This document shows, piece after piece, positions 49,633 through 61,234 of a stretch of 64,000 nt of DNA. A program made the translations under genes and the position numbers. Each line of letters opens with the position of its first letter. Position 1 is the stretch's first letter. Source of the stretch: Piliocolobus tephrosceles (lineage: Eukaryota > Chordata > Mammalia > Primates > Cercopithecidae); the NCBI RefSeq assembly GCF_002776525.5, contig NC_045438.1:157214395-157278394 (forward strand), given 5' to 3'. The notes beneath the pieces are model-generated. The model did no database searches and was not told the origin of the DNA. It saw nothing but the letters and a program-made list of their open reading frames with translations.

Positions 49633-49930
49633 GGCTGGGCACAGTGGCTCACACCTGTAATCCCAGCACTTTGCAAGGCCGAGGCAGGTGGATCACCTGA
49701 GGTCAGGAGTTCGAGACCAGCCTGGCCAATATGGTGAAACCTCATCTCTACTAAAAATACAAAAATCAGCCAGAAGTGGTGGCTCACGCCTGTAGTCCCA
49801 GCTACTCCGGAGGCTGGGGCAGGAGGATCACTTGAACCTGGGAGGTGGAGCTTGCAGGGAGCCGAGATCACACCACTGTACTCCAGCCTGGGTACAGAAT
49901 GAGACTCCGTCTCAAAACAAAATTTTTAAA
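49633..49930 (+). repeat. Alu (+)
   Basis: Full Alu with a short A/T-rich tail; flanks share CTTTA.TATTTT. Confidence 0.92.
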
Positions 49931-50478
49931 AAAGCTTTATTATTTTCAAGACATTTCACCAAAGGTAGAGTTTCTCTGACTCCAACAAATAAATATGTGA
50001 ACCTTTGGACCAGTCATCCTCTCCTTACTTGTTTTCTGAAATGATTTACTTTCTGGAGTCCTACACAGGGAGATAAAATTCAAATGCTATTTGGGAGAGC
50101 TCCTTTTCTCTCTAACTTCAAGCCTTCATTAGTAGGTGTCAGAGAGACTGTAAATATTGTCACCTGACTTGGCTTTAGAGGGAGAAAAAAGATGCCCCTG
50201 TGTGGCTGGAACAATCCTGTTTTGTATCTATTGTCCTGGCCCAGTGATGTATAATCTACTCTCCTCCCATTCACTCTCAAGTGCTCCAGTTTGATCAATA
50301 GCTTCAATGCTTGCCCCAGCTGCTTTAGGTAAAGAACGCTAGGTAAAATGCCTATGACATAAAACAGGGCGCCATATAATGACCAAACAAACTTTAATCC
50401 AGCGACACCCTTTTAAAGGAGCACACCCCTGACCAGACCTGAACAGAAGGCGTCCTCACCTGCCAACTCTTGAAAACT

Positions 50479-50496
50479 GTCGCCACCTCGTGGTCA
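50479..50496 (-). promoter_or_regulatory. Candidate CTCF site
   Basis: Minus-strand TGACCACGAGGTGGCGAC fits the CTCF core with two mismatches. Same orientation as the candidate at 22365. Confidence 0.4.
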
Positions 50497-50829
50497 CAAG
50501 CTGCTCTTCTGGAGGCACCAGACAAGATCCTTTGACCTTTGCAGAAGAGATGAAGGAGTGAAATGGACACAGAAGTTGCAGAATTATGGGCTTGAAAAAG
50601 ATGCATCTCATTAACATACACTTTCGTGTTTGCTGATTAAAGAAAATCGCCACTTTCAGGAGATGCTCATTAGGCAGGAATAAGGCATCTTTTATAATAT
50701 TTTAAACTCTCAGATTCCAATAAAAAGACTGCAGTCTAAAATGTTATTTTGATATAAGCTCTACTTTATATGAAAATATTGTTTAATTAATTCAACATAG
50801 TGGGAATGGTGACACTTAATTAAAAAAAA

Positions 50830-51330
50830 AAATCCACCAACCAATGTTCAATTCTTGTCTGGCATCAGGCCACTGAGGGAAAGGAAGACTTCTCTGTGAG
50901 AGTTTGTCTGGAAAGGGGGCTGTGTTCAAAGAACGCTTCCCTGAGAAGGTGATTTGTGAGCTGAAATTGAAAGAAGGACTGGAAGATAAGGAGAGAGAAG
51001 GCAAGTGTGTGAAAGAGGGGCACGGCCAGTGGAAGGATCCGGTGAGTAGGGTGGGGATGTCTGAGTGAGGACAGCATGTCTGCGCAACTGAAAGATGACT
51101 CGTGGCCACGAGCATATACAGTAAGAGGATGAGACGATGCTGGGGAGACTGCAGATGCAGCCGTGCAGCATGTCACTAGCACGTTGAAGCTTTTCTACCT
51201 TTTTTCTAGGAGTGATGGGAACCTATTCACATGTTGTAAGCAGGAAGACAAATTTGGGTTGTGAAAAGCTCATTCTCGGTAACGGATAAGAGAAAATACT
51301 AAAGATGGGCTGTAGTGATTTGAAACAGCC
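50830..51330 (-). repeat. Ancient mammalian repeat (L2-like)
   Basis: Landmarks CGCTTCCCTGAGAAGGTG, TTTCTAGGAGTGATGGG. It probably continues through 51600-51820 and 52145-52480 around younger insertions. Confidence 0.4.
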
Positions 51331-51349
51331 ACTACTGCAGTGGCCCAAG

Positions 51350-51550
51350 TGAGCATTATCGTGGTAGGGAATAACTGATATATGCTGGGCACACTTCTAA
51401 ATGCTTTGTGTATTGACTCATTTAATCCTTACAAAAGCCCTATGAGATAGCTACTATTATTAATACCCATTTTACAGATGAAAAATGAGGCACACAAAAG
51501 TCTAATTTCACAGACCACAATTTATGTCTAATTTTATGACCACTACATTA
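51350..51550 (-). repeat. MIR remnant, antisense
   Basis: Antisense MIR order: TATGCTGGGCAC, CCCTATGAGATAG, CATTTTACAGATG. Confidence 0.6.
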
Positions 51551-51823
51551 CCTGGCCTATAGACGGTAATAAGAAAATGGAAGAAAGTATATGGTTTCAA
51601 GAGCTACTTCCAAAGAAAAATCAACAAGACCTGTTGATGTGTTGGATATAGGACACCAGAGAGTATCAAGAATGATACCCAGGCTGCCGACGTAAGCCAC
51701 TGGATAGGGACACTGGAGGAACACCAGGTTTAGAGAAGGTCATAAGCTTGACCTTGCAGATTCTGAGTTTAACCAGTGTTTGACTGACTGAGAAGACAGC
51801 TGGCTCAAGAGAGAGAAATATGA

Positions 51824-52127
51824 GGCCAGACACAGTGGCTTCCACCTGTAATCCCAGCACTTTGGGAGGCCGAGGCGGGTAGATCACCTGAGGTCAGGAT
51901 TTCAAGACCAGCCTGGTCAACATGGTGAAACCCCGTCTCTACTAAAAATACAAAAATTAGCCAGGTGTGGTGACACATGCCTATAATCCCAGCTACTGGG
52001 GAGGCTGAGGCAGGAGAATCGGTCGAACCCAGGAGGTGGAGATTGCAGTGAGCTGAGATTGCTCTACTGCACTCCAGCCTGGGTGACAGAGCAAGATCCA
52101 TCTCAATAAAAAAAAAAAAAAAAAAAA
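51824..52127 (+). repeat. Alu (+)
   Basis: Full Alu with A-tail followed by a (GA)n tract that merges with the target duplication (AGAGAGAAATATG-like). Confidence 0.93.
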
Positions 52128-52483
52128 GAGAGAGAGAGAGACAGAAATATGTGTCCCACTGGTGAAGAGATGGTAGTTGAAGTCACAAATGAAATTGCCT
52201 GAGGAGACAGCACAGAGTAAGAAAAAGAGGGCTAGAATTTAGCTCTGAGTAACTCTGACATTTGTTTGCAAGATACTCCTATAAGTGAGATGAAAGTATG
52301 ACCAGTCAGATAGGAATAAAATCAGTAAAATCAGGACAATTTAGTGTCATAAAAGCCAAGGAAAAGAATGTTTCAAGCAAGGGATGAGCAACCACAACAA
52401 ACACTGCCAGAGGTCAAAGATGAGGGCTGGAGAATGTCCTTCAGATTTTATGTCAACAAAGTCACGGAGATAACCACTTAGGG

Positions 52484-52788
52484 GAGCCAGATACAGTGGC
52501 GCTCGCCTGCAATCTCAATGCTTTGGGAGGCCGAGACGGGAGGATCGCTTGAGGCCAGGAGTTTGAAACCAGCCTGGGCAACATGGCGAGACTCTGTCTG
52601 TATGATAAAGTTAACAAATTAGCTGGCACGGTGGTACGCGTGTAGTTCCAGCTACTTGTGAGGCTGAGGTGGGAGAATTGCTTGAGCCTGGGAGATTGAG
52701 GCTGCAGTGAGCCATGATCACACCACCACACTCCAGCCTGGGCAACAGAGCAAGACCTTGTCTCTAAAACACAACAACAACAACAACA
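52484..52788 (+). repeat. Alu (+), diverged
   Basis: Flanked by ACTTAGGGGA at 52474-52483 and 52789-52798; tail (CAA)n. Confidence 0.92.
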
Positions 52789-52798
52789 ACTTAGGGGA

Positions 52799-53785
52799 AT
52801 CTGGTGTCAAGTGGAGAGGGAACAGTGGCTGGCAGCTTCGAGGACGAAAAGAAGCAGGCCTCCCCCGCCCCCCATTCTTTCCAGATGGAATATGTTTATT
52901 GAATGCAGTTAAATGTTTAAGGAAATGACCCAGTTGACAGGATGTGACTGAATATATTAGAATAAATCATTGATAGTGTCAGTTTGCTGAAAAGGTAGGA
53001 GGAGATTGGATCTGAAGGACAGAAGGGATTTGTTTCAGGCAGGCAGGAGGGTCTGTCCTCTCAGGCAGCAGGAGGAAAGCAGAGGCTGGGAATAGATATA
53101 GACAGGGGTAAGTGGATTCCAGTTGATTTGCTCTGTAAAATAAGATGCCCAGTCCCTGCCAGAGTGCGGTGCCGTCAAGGACAGAAGATTCGTATTTTGT
53201 ATGCTCACATATTTCTGTTCTCGCCAAATCACTTCTTTGTTTAGCCAAAATTGTTCCCAAATCTGTTTATTCCGGTTGTCTCTGATAGTGTATTTACATA
53301 CTATAATTAAATATAACAATGAAATAATGTGAAAAGAGGGTTGCTGTTACTATAACATAGTTAACTGCTTTGGGAAAACCCGATAAAAGTAAGATGCTAA
53401 AAATCCTGTCCATCTAGTTACAAGTGAGACAACTGTAAACTACACATATCCTTCACAGTATCAACTATAAAATATACAGACTGTATATACTACAAAACAT
53501 AGTAAAATTATACTATATTAATAGTAATATAAAATGGAAATAAAATAGTACCATGGATAAATATAGTTAAATATTTGCAAGCTTCTGTTCTGGTTCACAT
53601 TTTAAGAGAACAAGACTATAATTCACAGAATTATGTCTGACTTGCAAAGAAAATGAGATGCAACTCTAATGAATCTATATTCAGTGAAAGAAGACTTGGC
53701 CTTACCTACAAATAGTGTAGCACGATTCAGTTGGATGTTTCGACGAAATGAGTAACTCCCAGACCAAGTTGTCATTAAGAAGGTT
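52799..53785. other. Unique intergenic stretch
   Basis: I see no gene or named repeat; AT-rich from 53400 on. Confidence 0.5.
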
Positions 53786-53789
53786 TCTA

Positions 53790-54155
53790 GGCCACGTACG
53801 GTGGCTCATGTCTTGAATCGCAGCACTTTAGGAGGCCGAGGCAGGCGGATCGCTTGATGTGAAAAGTTCAAGATCAGCCTGGCCAACATGGTGAAATCCC
53901 ATGTCTACTAAAAATACAAATATTTTTAGCTGGGTGTGGTGGTACACGTCTGTAGTCCCATCTATTTGGGAGGCTGAGGCAGGAGAATCGCTTGAACCCA
54001 GGAGGCGGAGGTTGCAGTCAGCTGAGATTACGCCACCACATTCCAGCCTGGGTGACAGAGTGAGACTGTCTCAAAAAAAAAAAAAAAAAAAAGAAGAACA
54101 AGAAGAAAGAAGAAAGAGGAGGAGGAGGAGGAGGAGAAGAAGGAGAGTAGAAGGA
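53790..54155 (+). repeat. Alu (+) with tail grown into a (GAA/GGA)n microsatellite
   Basis: Alu to about 54072, A-run to 54092, then GAAGAA and GGAGGA repeats to about 54155. Flanks AGAAGGTTTCTA and AGGAGGTTTCTAC mark the target duplication. Confidence 0.92.
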
Positions 54156-54214
54156 GGTTTCTACAATTACAAAGATGAATAAGGAGAAGGGAGGGGGGAC
54201 AGTGAAGTTACTGA

Positions 54215-54400
54215 TTGCTTACTATATATTAATATGCTTGATGGGTATTTTAAAAATTAATCCTATGAGATAGATATTATCATTCCCATTTAGCAGACTG
54301 GGAAACAGGGAAGTTAAATAAATTTCCCACTTTAAGTTATGGCATTTGGATGGGATCTCAGTTCTTCTGACTGAGATCCTAAGATCCAGATTGGCCATTT
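54215..54400 (-). repeat. MIR remnant, antisense
   Basis: CCTATGAGATAGATATTATC and CATTTAGCAGACTGGGAAAC as in antisense MIR. Confidence 0.55.
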
Positions 54401-54429
54401 CCACAGGTCTTACGCGCACCTGGGCTTAT

Positions 54430-54870
54430 GCCCAAACTGTCCCCTAAAATACATTCCACCCCAGTGTCCAGCAGTGATTCACCATTGACTCATCCTTGTC
54501 TCTCACTTCCTGTATCTAACCAATCATCAAAACCTGTCAAATTGACTCCCATCACTATCTCTTCAATTTGTCCCCACTACCACCAGCCTTGCAGATTCGT
54601 GTCATCTTTTGCATAAACTACTACAGTGGACTCCTGTTGGCACAATTTCTTCAAAAGTCAGATCCAAGCAACATCATTCTACGATGTATGTCAGTTGAAC
54701 ACTTGCTCTTCACGTTTTTTCTTTATTTTGCTTCTAGCACCTTACTATCCTTCATGCATATTCCAGTTCTCTTACTGGTCCTTCTCAGAGTCCTTACTGA
54801 ACTTCTTCTTTCACCAGTCTCTTTAAGAAATTTTTACCAACCTCCTTGAGAAATACCAATGTTCTTTAGA
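54430..54870 (+). repeat. Possible L2 fragment (+)
   Basis: Diverged; order of CACTACCACCAGCC and CAGTGGACTCCTG suggests L2. Confidence 0.4.
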
Positions 54871-54894
54871 GGCCTGAATTTTTTTTGCATTGCT

Positions 54895-55630
54895 GTTTTG
54901 CATTGCTATAAAGGAATACCTGAGACTGGGTAATTTCTTTCTCTCTCTTTTTTTTTTTTTTTTGAGATGGAGTCTTGCTTTCTTGCCAGGCTGGAGAGCA
55001 GTGGCGCAATCTCAGCTCACTGCAATCTCCGCCTCCCGGGTTCAAGCGATTCTCCTGCCTCAGCCCCTCCAAGTAGCTGGGACTACAGGTGTGCACCACC
55101 ATGCCCAGTTGATTTTTGTATTTTTAATAGAGATGGGGTTTCACCGTGTTGGCCAGGATGGTCTCCATCTCTTGACCTCGTGATCTGCCCGCCTTGGCTT
55201 CCCAAAGTGCTGGGATTACAGGCATGAGCCACTGCCCTTGGCCTCTTTTTTTAAAAAAAAAAAAAAAAAAAGAAAGAAAGAAAGAAAAGGTTTATTTGGC
55301 TTGTGACTCGACTGCCTGGAAGACTGGACATCTGGTGAGGCACTCAGGCTGCTTTCATTCATGGCAGAAGGTAAAGCGGAGTCTGCATGTGCAGGATTGC
55401 AAGGCAAAGAGGAAGCAGGGGTTGGGGAGGAGCTGCCAGGCTTTATTTAACAACCAGCTCTCTTGGGAACTTATAGAGCAAGAACTCACTCGCTACTGAG
55501 AGAATGGCACCAAGCCTTTCATGAGGGATCTTCCCCCTGTGATCCAAATACTTCCTGCTAGGCCCCACCACCAAGACTGGGAATCAAATTTCAACATGAG
55601 GTTTAGCGGGGACAAATATCCGCACTGTAA
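54895..55630 (-). mobile_element. MST-type MaLR LTR, antisense, split by an Alu
   Basis: GGAATACCTGAGACTGGG before the Alu; GGTTTATTTGGC, AACAACCAGCTCTCTTGGG and AGGCCCCACCACC after it. Confidence 0.75.
54943..55290 (-). repeat. Alu, antisense, with adjoining A-rich tract
   Basis: Antisense Alu to about 55244, then an A-run and (AAAG)n to 55290. Confidence 0.92.
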
Positions 55631-56250
55631 CAACCTTAGTTCTTTTTGTGCTGCTGTAACAGAATACCTGAGACTGGGTAATTTATAAAGGACAGAAATT
55701 TATTTCTCACAGTTCTGGAGGCTGAGAAGTCCAAGATCAAGGTGCCAGCAGGTTTGGTCTCTGGTTCCACGATGGCATCTCCTTGCTATATCCTCCAGAA
55801 AGGAGGAACACTGTGTCCTCATATGGAAGAAAAGAGAGCCCACACCTGTGGATCACCTGAGGTCAAGAGTTCGAGACCAGCCTGGCCAACATGGTGAAAC
55901 TGTCTCTACTAAAAATACAAAAATTAGCTGGGCATGGTGGAGGGCACCTGTAATCCCAGTTGCTCGGAAGGCCGAGGCAGGAGAATCGCTTGAACCTGGG
56001 AGGCAGAGGTTGCAGTGAGCCAAGATCGTGCCACTGCACTCCAGCCTGGGAGACAAAGTGAGACTCCACCTCAAAAAAAAAAAAAAAAAAAAGGGAGCCC
56101 ATCCCTTTTTTATGGTGACATTAATCCATTCATGAGGTCAGAGCCCTCATGACCTGAAAACCTCCCATTAGGCCCCACCTCCCAACCCTATTGCATTAAG
56201 TTTCCAACACATGAATTTTTGGAGGGAAAAAAAATATTCACACCATAGCA
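55631..56250 (-). mobile_element. Second MaLR-type LTR, antisense, split by a partial Alu
   Basis: GAATACCTGAGACTGGG near 55662, then CATTAGGCCCCACCTCCC near 56166. It directly follows the previous LTR, so two related LTRs lie side by side. Confidence 0.7.
55845..56092 (+). repeat. 5'-truncated Alu (+)
   Basis: Starts inside the first arm (GGATCACCTGAGG); A-tail; flanked by GGAGCCCA-like repeats (GAGAGCCCACAC, GGGAGCCCATCC). Confidence 0.9.
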
Positions 56251-56379
56251 GTGTCACCTTGGGTCTTTTCTTATTCCACTCTCTGCCCTGGGGAATCCTG
56301 TTTTTGCGTACAGCTTCAAATGCATACACATAGTGATAACACTGAGTCTGTGTTTTCAATCCATGTCCCTCATACTATT

Positions 56380-57170
56380 TGTACAACTGGTTAGTTATTT
56401 CTGTCTACTTAATATCCTATAAACACCTTAAATTCAAATATGGTATGCCCAAAACTGGACTCCTATCTTCCATCTCCCTATACCCAATCCCAAACCTACT
56501 TCTCTTCCTGTATGTATCCCTCCATGTTATCAACTGCTAAATGTTGAAATTATCCTTCATTTCTCCTCCTCCTTCACAATCTAATCTCAAGTCCTATTGA
56601 TTTTTCTTATCCTCAAATTTCCCATGGTCATTGCTCCTTTCCAGTCTGCCATTAGTTTTGTTTTCTTGCTTGGACCAGTTGAGACATCCTGTTTCCATTG
56701 TGCCTCCAACCAGTCCTCCTCCTCGCAGTGAGCACGAGCAACTAGTGCAGGTGCCTGAAGATTAGTTGACTACTCAACGTGTGTTAATTAAGCAAATCAG
56801 TGTTCTCTGTTTAAAACATTTTAGTACTCTCTGTACCGTATGACATGAACTTCAAAGCCTTTGCCACTGCACACGAGGTCTTTTTGTGACCTAGACTGTA
56901 CATCTCTGTTGTCAAAACAGTGGACCCCCATCCCCAACCCCTGACACTTGCATTCTCTATTTCAGGAATGACCAACTCTCTATAGTTCTCCAAGCAAGGC
57001 ACCTTCCCGTGACACTGCCTGTGCACATTATTTTATCTAGAATCCTCATCCTCTACTTGGAAAACTCCAACTCCTTTCTTTAAGATTCTTAGTGAAGCTT
57101 TTGCTGTCCTTCCCTCCTTCCTCCTCTAACCCCCACAAAGTTCTCTGTAAACAGCATCATTCTTAAAATT
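56380..57170 (+). repeat. Probable L2 (+), diverged
   Basis: CTTCAAAGCC..TGCCACTGCACACGAGG and the ordering of pyrimidine-rich blocks fit the L2 3' part. Confidence 0.45.
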
Positions 57171-58247
57171 CAGCTGAAGTACTTACACAAGATAAACTAA
57201 TGCACTTGTAGAGATGCCCAGGGAGTGGGGGCCAGGATGAGGAAAGAGCATTCTCAAAGGTCCCCTAGAACATTCCTCTTCCATTTTCAGGAAGCTCCTT
57301 CCTCCTTTTAAGAGCCACCAGACATAACAGACCTTAAGATCAGTCTTCCAAGTCCCTAACATGGCCCCCAAGTCATAGTTTATCTTCTCCATTCCAACTG
57401 TAGCCATCATGTGGAAAATATTAGTGGCCATTCTCAGGTTCACAATAAAATGAGTCGCTCTTCTCAGATTCCCCTTTTCTATAGCTGTATTTAGTGTCAT
57501 TGCTCAGAACTACCTCAGCTGATTTCCATCCCAAACTTCCTATCATACACGTCACATTCATTTTATCTTCAACCCCTATCCCTGTCCTTTCACCCAGTTT
57601 ACCAGTGCCTTACTGATCCGACTTCTCTCATGACGCAGCCCAAATTCCAGGGCCAATCTCCAGCAATCTCTAATGACCTTGCCCTTCAGACACACCTGCC
57701 TTGCAAAATCCAACCCTAGCACAATCCACTTCTTCCCATCCTACATTCTTGGCAGCTGAGCAGTCCTGGAGAAGTCACAACTTGCCCCAGCCAATGAAAT
57801 TCATGGCTTTCTATCTCAACTGCATTCTCAAAGAAACTCCTCCATCTTTTTACTGGGCTTTGATGAGTTTCCTCAATCTTCCTGGTGGTTAATACTAACA
57901 AAAATGTGAAACATGATCTATGGCAAACAAGTTAACAAAACAACCTTGAGGGTGTTGAATACAGCATGGGAAGAAAACAAAAAGTTAAATGAGGTAAATG
58001 TAATAATGTAGCTCTAACACTATATATGTGTGTGTGTGTGTGTGTCCTTTAATGCTATGTATATGTCCTAAGTCATTTACTTTGATGGCACTAAGAAATA
58101 TTATTGCTATCCTCTTATTCTTCTAGATTTGTAGTTTGAAAAATGGGGTGAAGTGCTGACCATTAGTAAGAATGGCTGCTTTCAAATCCCTTTATGTCCA
58201 CGGCACCCTTCACACTTAGCATCCTTTATCAATCAGAGACACACAAT
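57171..58247. other. Unique intergenic stretch downstream of SMIM13
   Basis: No gene seen. A (TG)n microsatellite lies at about 58027-58045. Confidence 0.5.
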
Positions 58248-58267
58248 TTTTGTTGTATTCATTTTAA

Positions 58268-58273
58268 TTTATT
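58268..58273 (-). terminator. SMIM13: Probable distal SMIM13 poly(A) signal
   Basis: AATAAA on the minus strand, followed after about 20 bases by TTGTGTGTCTCTG, a good GT-rich downstream element. Confidence 0.6.
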
Positions 58274-61141
58274 CTATGCAGTTTAAAGTGAAAGTTAAAA
58301 CATCATACAAACCACAGAAGCTTTATAGTACTGACCAGTTTTAAAACAAAAACAGTGAATGATCATTTACATACATTCCTCATCTTTAATTTTACATCTT
58401 GTTATATATACAAAGGTACTATTAAAACACATAATTCTAAGTCTTCATAAACCTATTGTCAAGCAGCAAGATGGCAATGCATCATAGCAGAGCACAGAAT
58501 ATTTCCTTCAAGGAACCACAGCAGCAGTATTTGGTGAATGGTTATGCATAGAACCAACTTGGAGGATCATGTTAAACATTCCCCATAAAACAGGTAGCAC
58601 ATGTACACCAACAAATGAAAAATGTAACTTTAATTGCCATAAGATAAAATGTTACTCTTCACACTTTAAGTTAAAAACTATAGGACACTTTAGAAGCAGA
58701 CAATACAAAGTGCTTTAGTTCTAGACTTCACAACAGAACACTATTCCATTAGTCGCTTGAGAGTCCATAACCTCTGAGGGCTGCTCAATGGCTTTTTAAA
58801 GTCAACCTCAAATGTAAAAGCACTTAAAGTTTACCAGTCAAAATCTAGTTATATCAGTTACATCTTACATTACAACATACTACTTGAGAAAACTGACTTT
58901 TAAAAAAGACTGCATCTTTGACTAATTTCAAAAATTGTTGCTCTTAAAAGTAAAAATGTACCACTTTCAAATCTTTCAACACGTTTTAAGATATCATATT
59001 TTGTGAATCCATTACTTTATATATTCCAAACCTTCAGCAAAATAAAATTAAAATGGGTGTTAAACCTAATATCGAAAGAAATGGGTCTGCATGTCTGTGA
59101 GGTGGCTGTCCACCAGAGCAATATACTTGTTTCAACTATGAGGATATCACTACAAAATTCATCAAGTGATGGAAATATCAAAAACCTCATTTAACAACAC
59201 TACACAAATATTCAGTATTTTTGGCATTTAAATCAGAGCAACACAACCAATGCAACTGGTACAGGCAATTTTCACAAAAAGTTTCAAAGGCAAAACATTT
59301 GGAAATGAATGGATGATTGGGAAGGAAACAGAACAACCTACCAGAGTCCTCAATTTTAGAATTAATCTTCAAAAGATGGCATGCTCATCACCATCATCCT
59401 TTGTGAGGGATTAGACAAGATTCTAATACATGTATGTGTTTTTAATGCTTATACACTTTTAAGCTCTAAAATTAAACACAGGCTAGTCCACCTCCCACTG
59501 AGACTGAAAATGCAGTTGTGATGCAGTTCTGGTAATTTTAGCTACAAAAGCACTGAAACAGGAAAAGAAACACTATACCACATAAACAACTGTGTTAACT
59601 ATCTTGCCTTAGTGGCATTAAGAAATATGTACCATGGTAAGTGTGTTGTGAGGTGCACAAAGAGAACAAAGTTCTAAACAAAGGATTTTAGAGATCTTCA
59701 TATTGGCATCAGTGATGTTTCTTTACCCTCCCTAAGTGAGAGGCTAAGAGCTAACTAGTATGCTTTTAGGTGTATTTCACAAGTTAAATAGAGTATTTCT
59801 TAAAATTACATAAAATAAGACATGCTTAAAGCGTAAATGTCAATAAATAATGCCAACATGTATACCTCTACAAAGGTTAACCTGTATTAATTTGGGCATG
59901 ACCCTTGTAGATTTCGGCGGGAGAGTTACATCAGCCATCAATTCTTTAATAGTGACATAACAGGAAGCTCACCAGCTACTTTAAGCTTTCCAGCAACTAT
60001 TATCTAAACCTTAGGTATCCACCATAAAACAGAATCCATGGTTCAAAACATTAGACTATGAAAAATCTAATTTAAATATCCTCCCAGTACCGAAAAGTTT
60101 TGGGGGCATTTTTTTTTTTTCTGATAATCATTTTAAGATGATATTTAGCTAGTAGGAAGCATTAAAATTAATGCTTGAAATCGTCACTGTTTTGTTATGC
60201 CCTAGAGTCACATAAAAATAGAAAATTGTATCTAATAAAGAAATGAAGACAGAAAGACTGTGCCTCGCTCTCAGCAGCTAGGAAATCTTCCCCTAGCAAA
60301 CACATAAAACTAAAGTAATGCTCTGTGAATTCCCTTTTAGTATCTCCAAGAGCTACAATATAGCAAAGAGGTGTTCATCACAAATATTGGGACAGAGCCA
60401 GTGAACTGTTAAACAAAACTCTAAGCAAGAAGTATGAGGTATCAAACATCATCACACACCATCATAAAATAGAGGTTAAATATTTTGTGATGACTAGTCC
60501 TTAATAAAGGTTAAAAAAAAACATAAAAAGAACTTGGATTAATAAAATAAGTTGGCTTTGCATTTCATTCGTGTACAAAGCAGGTAACACTAAACAGGAA
60601 GGTTGTTTAATTCACATCTCTCCTCCCTGGTAAACACTCAGTCCAGAGTTCAGTTAAGACAAACATGGAAACCTGGCAAGAGAGTCATTTTACAGCTAAG
60701 CGGGTATTTTCACCCACTACTGTTTTCCTCAATACGCATTACCTTTGAGGTCTTGTCAACGAATTGCTGTTTGTGAAGAAGTGTTTTTCTCCACAACACA
60801 TTCCTTGAGCATAAAGTCCTCCTATACAAAGGGAGTAACTAATTCCACTCTTCCTGAAGTAGAAGATAGTTCTTAGATTCCTAAGTTACTACTCTAAAAT
60901 ATCGAATAGGTTACCTGCCCCCCCAGAAATGTGTTTCACACAGGATAACAAGATTAACATTATGAGTCAGAATCAAATTCCCCAATAAATAACTGCTATC
61001 TTAAAAAGAAAAATATATTTACAAGCTACCATTCTTAATTTAACCTAAGATACTACCAATTGTTAAGATGCACCATATGTATCACTAAGAAAAAACACTG
61101 CCCATTAAACTATGACACAATGCTTTCATATCACAGAAAAG

Positions 61142-61158
61142 TTTATTTTATATTTATT
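61142..61158 (-). terminator. Possible proximal poly(A) signals (two AATAAA)
   Basis: Minus-strand AATAAA at 61153-61158 and again at 61142-61147, 77-95 bases past the stop of the 198-codon frame. They could be the old transposon's own signal or an alternative SMIM13 end. Confidence 0.4.
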
Positions 61159-61234
61159 GAAACAGCACTTTGAGTTAAAGATTTTTTCACATCACTCTTG
61201 TGCATATGTAAAGAAAATGTGTGAAATAAATTGG

